Assembly: GCA_001784535.1 (NCBI GenBank)
Contig: MFRJ01000006.1
Span: 1 to 24,181, forward strand
Direction of reading: 5' to 3'
Length of the DNA: 24,181 bases
From: Candidatus Melainabacteria bacterium GWA2_34_9
Lineage (GTDB): Bacteria > Cyanobacteriota > Vampirovibrionia > Gastranaerophilales > UBA9971
Part shown: piece by piece, positions 7,642 to 14,218 of the stretch
Layout: every line of letters starts with the position of its first letter
How positions within the stretch are numbered: position 1 is the first letter of the stretch
Made by a program: the position numbers and the translations under genes
Notes under the pieces: generated by a model
What the model was told of the DNA's origin: nothing
The model's database searches: none
The model's input: only the letters and a program-made list of their open reading frames with translations

Positions 7642-8979
7642 ATGAACAAAATTAAGCTTATAATATGTTTTTTAATGTTTTTTGCTTTTAATTCAGCTGC
7701 TTTAGCAAATCCACAACAGTATAATAACTATCTTCAAAAAGCTTATACGTCATTAAAGAATGGTAATTATCAAGCAGCCATTCAAAATTATAAAAATGCG
7801 TTAAAGTTTTATTCTAATGACGCTGATATTTATAATAATCTCGGAGTGGCTTATTCAAAAATAAATGATTTAAATAATGCAGAATTAAATTACAAAAAGA
7901 CAATTCAGTTAGAGCCGTCAAATGCTTTTGCTTATTCAAATCTCAGCGGTATCTATGAAAAAAAACAAAAATATACTGAAGCAGCTAAAAACCTTGAAAA
8001 TTATGCTAAATTAACTCCATCAGACAAAGATGTCTATTATCATCTGGGTTATCTCTATTCTAAAGCAGGAAACAAAGAGCTGAGTTTAAAAAATTATGAA
8101 AAATCCATTCCGTTTACTGCCGATAAATTCAATACATACTGCGTTATGGGTGATAATTGCAAAAAAGCGGGAGATCTTGATAAAGCAATTTTTTATTATA
8201 AAAAAGCTTTATCAGTTAATAATAAGCAGGAAAATGAGAACTTGCCTTATGTCTTGCAGGAATTAAAGGAATGTCAATTTAAAAGCCGTACTGCTAATAT
8301 CAATCCTGTCATTAAAGCTCCTGCTGCTCTTTATAATCTTGTAAGGACTAATTCCGTCCTGAAATACAGTGATAATTTTGATAAGCTTTATGAAATGCTT
8401 GATTTATTATGGAATGACGATGACGGAAGAATACTTTTAAATGAAATTATCCGGCACAAAATTCCGATACAAATAGCTTTTGGCGGTAAGGATCAAACCA
8501 ATGCTTATATAGAAGAAACTACCACTCAAAAGACAATCATGGTTGGCGGGGTTTTACCTCTATACACTTTTGGAACGCAACAGGAAAAAGATATCACAGT
8601 AAATCTGGGCGAAGATATTATTCAAAAGTATAAGAATCCTAAATCTTCTTATCATGATAACATGTATGCGCTTATGACGGTGATGCATGAGCTGGGACAT
8701 GCTGTCTCGTGTTTAATAGAAGATACTCATAAAAATTCTCTTGAAGAAGAAGTTACTGTTTCTATGATTGGTTATAATACCGCTTCAAAAATATTTATGG
8801 GAAGACCCCTTACAACAGCGGAGAGTATTCAAACAGCTAAAAATACATATAAAGCCCTGATGAGCGATGAACATAAAAATTTACCACTGTATAATAATTA
8901 TAAAAATACGATTTCTAAAACAGGAATTAATCTTTATAATTATGATACTTACACTGATTTATACAAACTTCAGCAGTAG
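7642..8979 (+). CDS. Secreted TPR protein with HELGH metallopeptidase motif
   Basis: A 445-aa exported protein. Residues 1-22 are a Sec signal with predicted cleavage ALA|NP. Residues 25-195 hold about five TPR units (for example GNYQAAIQNYKNALKFYSND, ADIYNNLGVAYSK, AFAYSNLSGIYEKKQKYTEA), a protein-binding superhelix. The C-terminal domain (about 225-445) contains VMHELGHAVSCL with H349, E350 and H353, a zinc-peptidase HExxH motif, followed 15 residues on by EEE (368-370) as candidate third ligands. I do not recognise a named peptidase family. The frame is open 29 codons upstream inside the permease gene; the ATG at 7642, one base after the permease stop, gives the signal peptide and is preferred. 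Its place at the end of a transporter operon suggests work on extracytoplasmic substrates, but that is inference. Confidence 0.8.
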   Translation: MNKIKLIICFLMFFAFNSAALANPQQYNNYLQKAYTSLKNGNYQAAIQNYKNALKFYSNDADIYNNLGVAYSKINDLNNAELNYKKTIQLEPSNAFAYSNLSGIYEKKQKYTEAAKNLENYAKLTPSDKDVYYHLGYLYSKAGNKELSLKNYEKSIPFTADKFNTYCVMGDNCKKAGDLDKAIFYYKKALSVNNKQENENLPYVLQELKECQFKSRTANINPVIKAPAALYNLVRTNSVLKYSDNFDKLYEMLDLLWNDDDGRILLNEIIRHKIPIQIAFGGKDQTNAYIEETTTQKTIMVGGVLPLYTFGTQQEKDITVNLGEDIIQKYKNPKSSYHDNMYALMTVMHELGHAVSCLIEDTHKNSLEEEVTVSMIGYNTASKIFMGRPLTTAESIQTAKNTYKALMSDEHKNLPLYNNYKNTISKTGINLYNYDTYTDLYKLQQ

Positions 8980-9003
8980 GTTTTTCATTAGAAAGAATAA
9001 ATA

Positions 9004-10014
9004 ATGCCTCAAATGAGAAAAAACCCCTTAACGGGGAAATGGGTAATTTTAGCTCCCGAAAGAGCGCACAGACCTGAAAGTCATTTACCTCACTACCATC
9101 CCCATGTAGAACATCACAGTGAATGTCATTTTTGTTATGGAAATGAACAAATCACTCCTTCTGAAGTGCTTGTTTACGGAAGAAAAGATGATTTGCCGAA
9201 CTCTCCAGGCTGGGAATTACGAGTAGTTTTAAATAAATTTCCCGCTGTGGATATGGAAAAACACTTTTCTGTAAGCTGTAATAACTCTATGGAATTCTAT
9301 TCTTATGCGGAAGGTAAGTCTGAAGTCATTATAGAAACGCCTCACCATTCTAAAAATATGGCTCATTACAGCTTAAAACAACTTGAACTTGTGCTTAATT
9401 CTTATAAAGAAAGATATATTGCTATTTCTAGCGAAAAACATATTAAATCTGTACTCATATTTAAAAATCAAGGTAAGAGCGCAGGAGCAAGTATTTCACA
9501 TTCTCACAGTCAAATCATAGGGCTTCCTGTAATTCCTCCTCTGCTTGAACAGGAAATGTTATTGTCTAAAAAACATTATACAGAAAAAAATATCTGTATT
9601 TATTGCGATATGATTGCTTTGGAATTAAAAGAAAAAGCAAGAATTGTTTTTGAAAATGACGAATTTATTTCCTTTATGCCTTATGCGGCAAAAGCTCCTT
9701 TTGAAACATGGATTCTGCCTAAGTTTCACAGCGATTCTTTTGAAAAACTGACAAATTCACAGATAACAAGTCTTGCTGAAGTCTGGAAAGTTGTCTTGTA
9801 TAAACTGCATGAAGGTCTTGATAATGCTCCATACAACTATTTTATTCATACTTCGCCTGTTCATGAAAATACAGAAAATTATTATCACTGGCATGTTGAA
9901 ATAATTCCCAGAACGACTACCCCTGCGGGCTTTGAACTAGGGACAGGGATTTTTATAAATATTTCTACGCCTGAAGAAAACGCAAAAATTTTAAGAGGGA
10001 TTGAAGTTAAGTAA
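9004..10014 (+). CDS. galT: GalT-like hexose-phosphate nucleotidylyltransferase (HIT superfamily)
   Basis: A 336-aa cytoplasmic enzyme of the GalT branch of the HIT superfamily, which swaps nucleotide-monophosphate groups between nucleotide-sugars and sugar-1-phosphates through a covalent His intermediate. It opens with MRKNPLTGKWVILAPER, as the family does. Zinc-ligand-like pairs are C41/C44 (CHFC) and C198/C201 (CIYC). The active-site triad is HSHSQ (H166, H168, Q170), and a second His pair HWH lies at 295-297. Classical Leloir GalT usually has HPHGQ; the HSHSQIIGLPVIPP form recalls the plant ADP-glucose phosphorylase group, so the true donor could be ADP- rather than UDP-glucose. No other Leloir gene is adjacent. 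It begins 24 bp after the TPR-peptidase gene with a weak ribosome-binding site. Confidence 0.88.
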   Translation: MPQMRKNPLTGKWVILAPERAHRPESHLPHYHPHVEHHSECHFCYGNEQITPSEVLVYGRKDDLPNSPGWELRVVLNKFPAVDMEKHFSVSCNNSMEFYSYAEGKSEVIIETPHHSKNMAHYSLKQLELVLNSYKERYIAISSEKHIKSVLIFKNQGKSAGASISHSHSQIIGLPVIPPLLEQEMLLSKKHYTEKNICIYCDMIALELKEKARIVFENDEFISFMPYAAKAPFETWILPKFHSDSFEKLTNSQITSLAEVWKVVLYKLHEGLDNAPYNYFIHTSPVHENTENYYHWHVEIIPRTTTPAGFELGTGIFINISTPEENAKILRGIEVK

Positions 10015-10040
10015 TCCTTAGCGCTAATTAATTTCCATAA

Positions 10041-10137
10041 TGTCATGTTGAGCAAAGCGAAACATCTGTCCAATAAGCTTTATAGTCTTTAGTTGAAAGC
10101 TGGTCAGATTCTTCGGACTAAAGTCCTCAGAATGACA
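10041..10137. repeat. Dispersed palindromic repeat, copy B (97 bp)
   Basis: Ends TGTCATGTTGA and TCAGAATGACA form an imperfect terminal inverted repeat. The right half, TTCTTCGGACTAAAGTCCTC, forms a short stem GGAC/GTCC around TTTA. Compared with copy A (GGG...CCC), one stem position changes from G-C to A-T on both sides, as expected if the hairpin matters. It lies just after the GalT-like gene with no coding capacity. Confidence 0.75.
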
Positions 10138-10159
10138 ATGTTGCATTCATTCTAAATAG

Positions 10160-10207
10160 CCAAGTCATTGCGAGGAGAGCAGTGACTTGGCAATCTAAGT
10201 CTTTTTT
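10160..10207 (+). terminator. Hairpin plus T-run after the GalT-like gene, made from a second interspersed repeat
   Basis: Arms CCAAGTCA and TGACTTGG (8 bp), a T/G wobble, then TGC/GCA close a GAGGAGA loop, spanning 10160-10190. Ten bases later there is a run of seven T. This could end transcription of the ABC-TPR-GalT unit. The core (GTCATTGCGAGGAG...GGCAATCT) resembles a repeat I recall from many unrelated bacterial genomes. The gap to the T-run makes it a non-canonical terminator. Confidence 0.5.
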
Positions 10208-10243
10208 TGTAAAAAATTTACTCATCTGAAGATTTTTTGATTT

Positions 10244-10423
10244 TTAAAATAATGCTCTTATTTTTCTAAATTTTTTTCTAATTTTTTCTGATAAAAAACT
10301 AATAGAACAAATATCTTCTGTACTTTCTAAATGTTGTTTTAATGCATCATTGAGAACACTTGATAACATATCAGCTTCAATCGTTAATTTATCAAGCTTT
10401 TCAATAATTTTACTTTTTTTCAT
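10244..10423 (-). CDS. Small hypothetical protein, 59 aa
   Basis: An ATG at 10423 with AGGGA 5 bases upstream opens a 59-codon frame, MKKSKIIEKLDKLTIEADM through to a basic tail EKIRKKFRKIRALF. The predicted protein is almost entirely helical, with an acidic-neutral first half and a strongly basic C-terminus, which would suit nucleic-acid or partner binding. I recognise no family. It is divergent from a 41-aa gene across 106 bp. The good ribosome-binding site and position in an otherwise gene-free strip support it; the short length keeps confidence moderate. Confidence 0.5.
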   Translation of the reverse strand: MKKSKIIEKLDKLTIEADMLSSVLNDALKQHLESTEDICSISFLSEKIRKKFRKIRALF

Positions 10424-10529
10424 ATTTTCCCTTTTCTACTCTATCAAAGTGCCTGTTTAACAATTACTTTAACAAAATAATAATATTAATTTGCAATAAA
10501 AAATACCATTACAATGGATAGATAAAATA

Positions 10530-10655
10530 ATGGAGAAATTATGGAATGAAGTGAAGGAAGATTTTAAAATTGCAGTTGATGATCTTTTTAATGCTATTGA
10601 AATCATTAAAGACGATGTAGAAAAAATTAAAGCCGATAAAAAAACTCTTGAATAA
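10530..10655 (+). CDS. Small helical protein, 41 aa, paralogue of the 45-aa protein at 18272-18409
   Basis: An ATG at 10530 opens a 41-codon frame with core DFKIAVDDLFNAIEIIKDDV at residues 11-30 followed by EKIKADKK. Over a 29-residue core (10-38) I count 22 identities with the small ORF on the minus strand at 18409, and the codons differ at synonymous positions (for example AAT/AAC, ATT/ATC, GCA/GCC), which argues that both are translated and under selection. It is probably one amphipathic helix. The ribosome-binding site is weak (GGAT). The gene lies between a divergent 59-aa ORF and rplS. Function unknown. Confidence 0.6.
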   Translation: MEKLWNEVKEDFKIAVDDLFNAIEIIKDDVEKIKADKKTLE

Positions 10656-10685
10656 ATGCTTTGTTTAAAATATTATCTACATTAC

Positions 10686-10699
10686 ACGATTATAATCGT
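10686..10699 (+). promoter_or_regulatory. Palindrome overlapping a -10 element upstream of rplS
   Basis: ACGATTATAATCGT is a perfect 14-bp palindrome whose centre contains TATAAT (10691-10696), 45 bp before the rplS start codon. It could be the -10 element with an overlapping operator. No good -35 is seen at 16-18 bp, so activator dependence or a different true promoter remains possible. Confidence 0.35.
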
Positions 10700-10743
10700 T
10701 AATTTTGTAAATAATATAAGCAAAGATATAAAGGAAAAGAACG

Positions 10744-11094
10744 ATGAACTCCATCATTGAAGAATTAAGACAAGAAAACGTAAAAACAGATTTACCAAGA
10801 TTAAATCCCGGCGATACCGTAAAAGTTTTCGTAAGAATTAAAGAAGGCGCAAAAGAAAGAACTCAGGCGTTTGAAGGCGTAATTATTAAAAAACGCGGAA
10901 GCGGAGCAGGTCAAACAATCACAGTAAGAAGAGTTTTTCAAGGCGTTGGAGTAGAAAGAGTTTTCCCTGTAAACTCCCCAAGAGTTGAACAAATTAAAGT
11001 TCTTAGAAGCGGTCTTGTTAGAAGAGCGAAACTTTACTATCTCAGAGAAAGAACCGGTAAAGCTACTCGTATTAAAGAAAAAACAACCAGATAA
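10744..11094 (+). CDS. rplS: 50S ribosomal protein L19
   Basis: A 116-aa protein with the complete L19 pattern: LNPGDTVKVFVRIKEGAKER, QAFEGVIIKKRGSGAGQTIT, VRRVFQGVGVERVFPVNSP and RRAKLYYLRERTGKATRIKE. L19 sits at the 30S-50S interface of the ribosome. The length is typical. The start has AAGGAAAAG just upstream. In most bacteria rplS follows trmD; here it heads its own unit with rbgA and rnhB downstream, and a strong hairpin follows it. Confidence 0.98.
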   Translation: MNSIIEELRQENVKTDLPRLNPGDTVKVFVRIKEGAKERTQAFEGVIIKKRGSGAGQTITVRRVFQGVGVERVFPVNSPRVEQIKVLRSGLVRRAKLYYLRERTGKATRIKEKTTR

Positions 11095-11125
11095 GTTGCA
11101 AAACAAATGGTTTAAAAGTTATACA

Positions 11126-11153
11126 AAAGAGGAGGGCTTAGTTCCTCCTCTTT
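11126..11153 (+). terminator. Hairpin terminator after rplS
   Basis: A perfect 10-bp stem, AAAGAGGAGG pairing with CCTCCTCTTT around an 8-base loop, starts 31 bp after the rplS stop. The T-rich part is the end of the stem (TTT) followed by ATATT. It probably terminates most rplS transcripts before rbgA; partial read-through is possible because the T-tract is short. Confidence 0.7.
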
Positions 11154-11269
11154 ATATTAATTAAAAGAAAACAAGAAATGGAAAATAAAAATAAAAAATG
11201 CGAGCGAGTCCACATAGCGTACGGAAAGCGAGCAAAAAAATAAAACTTATTTAAAAAGGTATTTCAAAA

Positions 11270-12121
11270 ATGGCTATAAATTGGTATCCCGGGCATATCG
11301 CAAAAGCAGAAAGAAAACTAAAAGAACAGGTAAAGCTTGTTGACGTTGTTTTTGAAGTTCTTGATGCGCGGATACCCGCAAGCAGCCTATATGATAATCT
11401 GGACAAACTGCTTGGCAACAAGCCAAGATTAATGCTTTTAAACAAGTCAGATGTTGCTGATCCTGACAGTAACTCAAAATGGATGAAATATCTTGAGGAA
11501 AAAACCGGTCAAAAAGTCATTATGACAAGCGCAACTTCGGGAAAAGATATTTCTTCCGTAATAAAAGACGCCATTGAACTCGGGCGGCCTGAGATAGAAA
11601 AATTAGTTGCTAAAGGCAGACTACCACGCCCTATTAGAGCAATGGTCGTCGGCATGCCAAATGTCGGAAAATCAAGCATAATTAACAAATTAATTAAAAC
11701 CGCTAAAGTCAAAGTCGGAGCAAAAGCAGGAATTACAAGAGCTGCCCAATGGGTGAGAATCAATCCGAAACTTGAATTGATGGATACACCGGGAATAATT
11801 CCGATGAAACTTGATACTCAGGAACGCGCTTTTAAACTTGCCATGGTTAACTCTGTAGGTGAAGCGTCTTATGACAAAATAGAAGTAGCGAATACTTTTA
11901 TAGCTTTAGTTTATGAGAGGTATCCTCAACTTTTTTGCGATTATTACAGGCTTAAATGTGAAACAATCCCGACTATTGAAGAAGTTGCAATTGCCAGAAA
12001 TCTGCTTGTAACAGCAGGAAAGCCTGATATAGACAGGTGCGCATCTCTTGTTTTAACTGATTTCAGACAGGGAAGAATAGGAAGAATTACGCTTGAAGAT
12101 ACTCCGCCAATCCAAAATTGA
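11270..12121 (+). CDS. rbgA: Ribosome biogenesis GTPase RbgA (YlqF)
   Basis: A 283-aa circularly permuted GTPase needed for late assembly of the 50S subunit. It begins MAINWYPGHIAKAERKLKE, the family N-terminus. The G motifs appear in permuted order: G4 NKSD (58-61), G5 TSA (86-88), G1 GMPNVGKSS (128-136), G2 Thr near 156 in KAGITR, and G3 DTPG (172-175). The C-terminal helical domain that contacts rRNA follows. The start codon is preceded by a weak AAGG. The 3' end overlaps rnhB by 29 bp, matching the ylqF-rnhB order known from Bacillus. Confidence 0.96.
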   Translation: MAINWYPGHIAKAERKLKEQVKLVDVVFEVLDARIPASSLYDNLDKLLGNKPRLMLLNKSDVADPDSNSKWMKYLEEKTGQKVIMTSATSGKDISSVIKDAIELGRPEIEKLVAKGRLPRPIRAMVVGMPNVGKSSIINKLIKTAKVKVGAKAGITRAAQWVRINPKLELMDTPGIIPMKLDTQERAFKLAMVNSVGEASYDKIEVANTFIALVYERYPQLFCDYYRLKCETIPTIEEVAIARNLLVTAGKPDIDRCASLVLTDFRQGRIGRITLEDTPPIQN

Positions 12122-12764
12122 GGAACTTATCGCATTTGACTGCAAGCATGGTTCTGTAACTATCGGAACTGATGAAGCGGGACGCGGACCCCTTGCAGGT
12201 CCTGTAATTGCCAGCGCGGTTTATTTTCCCGATCTTAGTCAAGAAGTTTGTGAAGTTATCAAGTTTATTGATGATTCAAAAAAGTTTTCTTCCAATCCCA
12301 AACTTAGAAAAGAGCTTTCTGAAAGCATAAAATCCGTCGCCAAATATAGTATTCAGGAATGTACCGTTGAAGAAATTGATAAAATAAATATTCTTCAGGC
12401 GTCATTACTCGCTATGAAAAAATCCTGCGAGGATTTAATAAACCAAATATCTCTCAACAAAGAAAGCTTAATTATTCTGGTAGACGGGAATTTTATTATT
12501 CCTCGATATGATTACAAACAAAAGGCAGTAAAAAAAGGAGATACGCTTTCGGCTTCGATTGCGGCAGCTAGTATTCTGGCTAAGGTTCACAGAGATGAAT
12601 TTATGCAGGGCTTGTCGGAAGATTTCCCACAATACTACTGGCATAAAAACAAAGGATACCCCACACCTGCTCATATAGAGGCCTTAAGAGCACATGGGGC
12701 TTGCAAATGGCACAGAAAAACTTTCCTCGGCAAAGTTCTTTGCGAGCAGAAAAAGCTTTTTTAA
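12093..12764 (+). CDS. rnhB: Ribonuclease HII
   Basis: A 223-aa nuclease that cuts RNA in RNA-DNA hybrids and removes misincorporated ribonucleotides. Catalytic carboxylates are visible: D27 and E28 in GTDEAGRGPLAGPV, D131 in VDGN and D150 in KKGD, followed by SIAAASILAKVHRDE and the C-terminal GYPTPAHIEALRAHG. A TTG start at 12093 lies inside the end of rbgA, with AGGA about 10 bases upstream; no better in-frame ATG exists before the conserved GTDEAGRG block. Translational coupling with rbgA is likely. Confidence 0.93.
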   Translation: MKILRQSKIEELIAFDCKHGSVTIGTDEAGRGPLAGPVIASAVYFPDLSQEVCEVIKFIDDSKKFSSNPKLRKELSESIKSVAKYSIQECTVEEIDKINILQASLLAMKKSCEDLINQISLNKESLIILVDGNFIIPRYDYKQKAVKKGDTLSASIAAASILAKVHRDEFMQGLSEDFPQYYWHKNKGYPTPAHIEALRAHGACKWHRKTFLGKVLCEQKKLF

Positions 12765-12783
12765 AACTACTATTAATGAACTA

Positions 12784-12813
12784 TTCTTAAGGCAAAGCCA
12801 CATACTGTATAAT
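12784..12813 (+). promoter_or_regulatory. Candidate sigma70-type promoter before the TPR-NHL gene
   Basis: TTCTTA and TATAAT are separated by 18 bp, starting 20 bp after the rnhB stop. The -10 is a perfect consensus. This would give a leader of roughly 25 bases before the ATG at 12847 and would separate the TPR-NHL gene from the rbgA-rnhB unit. Confidence 0.4.
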
Positions 12814-12846
12814 TTTTTTATTAATATAGAGAAGGTGCGACTTTTT

Positions 12847-13722
12847 ATGAAATTAATGAAATCTTTGTTTTCAAAAATTTTAATTTTATTAATAGGGTGT
12901 TTTTGTTTTCTTAATTGCAATCCAGCTAAAGCATACGATCAGGATGCGGTTCATTATAACGACCTTGGTATAACTTATACAAAAAAAGGCTCTTATGAAC
13001 AGGCTATAACTTATTTTAAAAAAGCAATAGAAAGTGATTCATCCTTAACTAACGCATATTACAATCTTGGTTCGGTGTACAAGCATATAGGAAATAAAGA
13101 TAAAGCTTTAAAAGCTTTTCAACTGCTGTTGAGAAATAGTCCCAACGATGATGAAGCAGCTTATTTACTTGCAAGTCTGTATTTTGACATGAAAGATTAT
13201 GAAAAAGCGCTTATCTACTTAAATTCTGTCGAAAAAGGAAGCCCCTCTTATAAAGATTCTATGGAATTATTCAAAAAAATTAACCAAAAAATAAACGATT
13301 CCGTAATAGACGAGCCTTCCAAGCCAGAACCGGTGAAAGTTCCACCTGCAAACATTGCAAAGCTTACATTTTTGAATTTTGACGGACCTACAGGCATAGC
13401 GGAAAACAGTCAAGGTGATTTATATGTCGCAAATTACAGTTCTGATTCAATTAATATTGTTTCTCCAGATGGTAAACCCAAAAGCACAATAAAAAATGCG
13501 CTTATAAAAGGTCCTGTTGGTATTGCTATTGATTCAAAAGACAATATTTATGTTGCAAACTATCCTTTAAATAATGTTGTAAAAATCGACAAAAATGGCG
13601 CCATAAAAGTCGTTTTAAAGGATGTAGTAAAGCCTTATTATCTTTATTTAAATAAATCAGGGGTTTTATACGTTTCTGAGCAGGATAAAAACACTGTCAT
13701 CAGAATCGGAATTCCTGAATAA
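12847..13722 (+). CDS. Secreted TPR plus NHL-repeat protein
   Basis: A 291-aa exported protein. Residues 1-29 form a signal peptide ending AKA|YD; a Cys at 24 (LNC) is not a good lipobox. Residues 33-145 contain three TPR units (GSYEQAITYFKKAIESDSSL, AYYNLGSVYKHIGNKDKALK, AAYLLASLYFDMKDYEKA). A Pro-rich linker at 157-168 joins a run of NHL/beta-propeller-type blades: GPTGIAENSQGDLYVANYSS, GPVGIAIDSKDNIYVANYP and the weaker YYLYLNKSGVLYVSEQ. Three blades do not close a propeller alone, so it may be partial or oligomerise. The open frame reaches back into rnhB, but the ATG at 12847 with GAAGGTG upstream gives the signal peptide. Function unknown; likely a protein-interaction scaffold outside the membrane. 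Confidence 0.8.
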   Translation: MKLMKSLFSKILILLIGCFCFLNCNPAKAYDQDAVHYNDLGITYTKKGSYEQAITYFKKAIESDSSLTNAYYNLGSVYKHIGNKDKALKAFQLLLRNSPNDDEAAYLLASLYFDMKDYEKALIYLNSVEKGSPSYKDSMELFKKINQKINDSVIDEPSKPEPVKVPPANIAKLTFLNFDGPTGIAENSQGDLYVANYSSDSINIVSPDGKPKSTIKNALIKGPVGIAIDSKDNIYVANYPLNNVVKIDKNGAIKVVLKDVVKPYYLYLNKSGVLYVSEQDKNTVIRIGIPE

Positions 13723-13821
13723 ATTTTTTGATAAAAAACATTATACTTGCTTATGTAGTGCTGTTGTGATAACTATATAAAGAATAATGATTATGTCTGT
13801 TAAAAAGGAGAACCTGAACGC

Positions 13822-14157
13822 ATGGTAAAAATTCGCTTAAAAAGACTGGGAGCAAAAAGAAACCCTATATATAGAATTATTGTCATAGACAGCAGAGAAA
13901 AAAGAGAAGGCAAAGCTATTCTTGAACTAGGCTTCTATAATCCAAAGAAAAAAGAACTGAAATTTGATAAAGCAAAAGCGCTTGAGTGGGTTAAAAATGG
14001 TGCACAGCCTTCTGAAACTGTTCAATACTTAATCGACAGCAGCAGCGATGAAGGTACTTTAATTAAAAAAGCTGAAACCACAGAGAAAAAACTCTCTAAA
14101 AAAGCAAAAGCCAAATTAGAAGCTGAAAAGAAAGAAGCTGCACAAGCTACAGCTTAA
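13822..14157 (+). CDS. rpsP: 30S ribosomal protein S16
   Basis: A 111-aa protein with the full S16 signature: MVKIRLKRLGAKRNPIYRII, DSREKREGKAILELGFYNP and ALEWVKNGAQPSETV. S16 helps fold the 5' domain of 16S rRNA. The last ~25 residues are a Lys/Ala/Glu-rich tail common in longer S16 forms. AGGAG lies 12 bases before the ATG. It stands alone, although in many bacteria it heads rpsP-(KH protein)-rimM-trmD-rplS; no KH-domain gene follows here. Confidence 0.97.
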   Translation: MVKIRLKRLGAKRNPIYRIIVIDSREKREGKAILELGFYNPKKKELKFDKAKALEWVKNGAQPSETVQYLIDSSSDEGTLIKKAETTEKKLSKKAKAKLEAEKKEAAQATA

Positions 14158-14178
14158 AACTAAATATTATAAACAAAC

Positions 14179-14218
14179 AGCATATCCTTATTTACTTTTT
14201 GAGCAGATAGGATATGCT
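14179..14218. terminator. Bidirectional terminator hairpin between rpsP and the convergent yqjK-like gene
   Basis: AGCATATCCT and AGGATATGCT pair perfectly (10 bp) around a 20-base loop. On the plus strand it is followed by TTGTTTTGTTG. The right arm lies inside the last codons of the convergent gene, so one sequence serves both genes' 3' ends. Confidence 0.6.

Noticed and set aside
10015..10743. tRNA or other standard RNA gene in the accessory strip
   Set aside because: No TPsiC-like GTTCGAATC block or cloverleaf pairing was found here or in the other intergenic gaps.
11178..11243. 21-codon ORF (MENKNKKCERVHIAYGKR...) between rplS and rbgA
   Set aside because: It has no ribosome-binding site and half of it is the GC-rich island; no evidence of coding.
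12694..12846. 51-codon upstream extension of the TPR-NHL gene
   Set aside because: It overlaps rnhB and crosses a candidate promoter; the ATG at 12847 gives a clean signal peptide.
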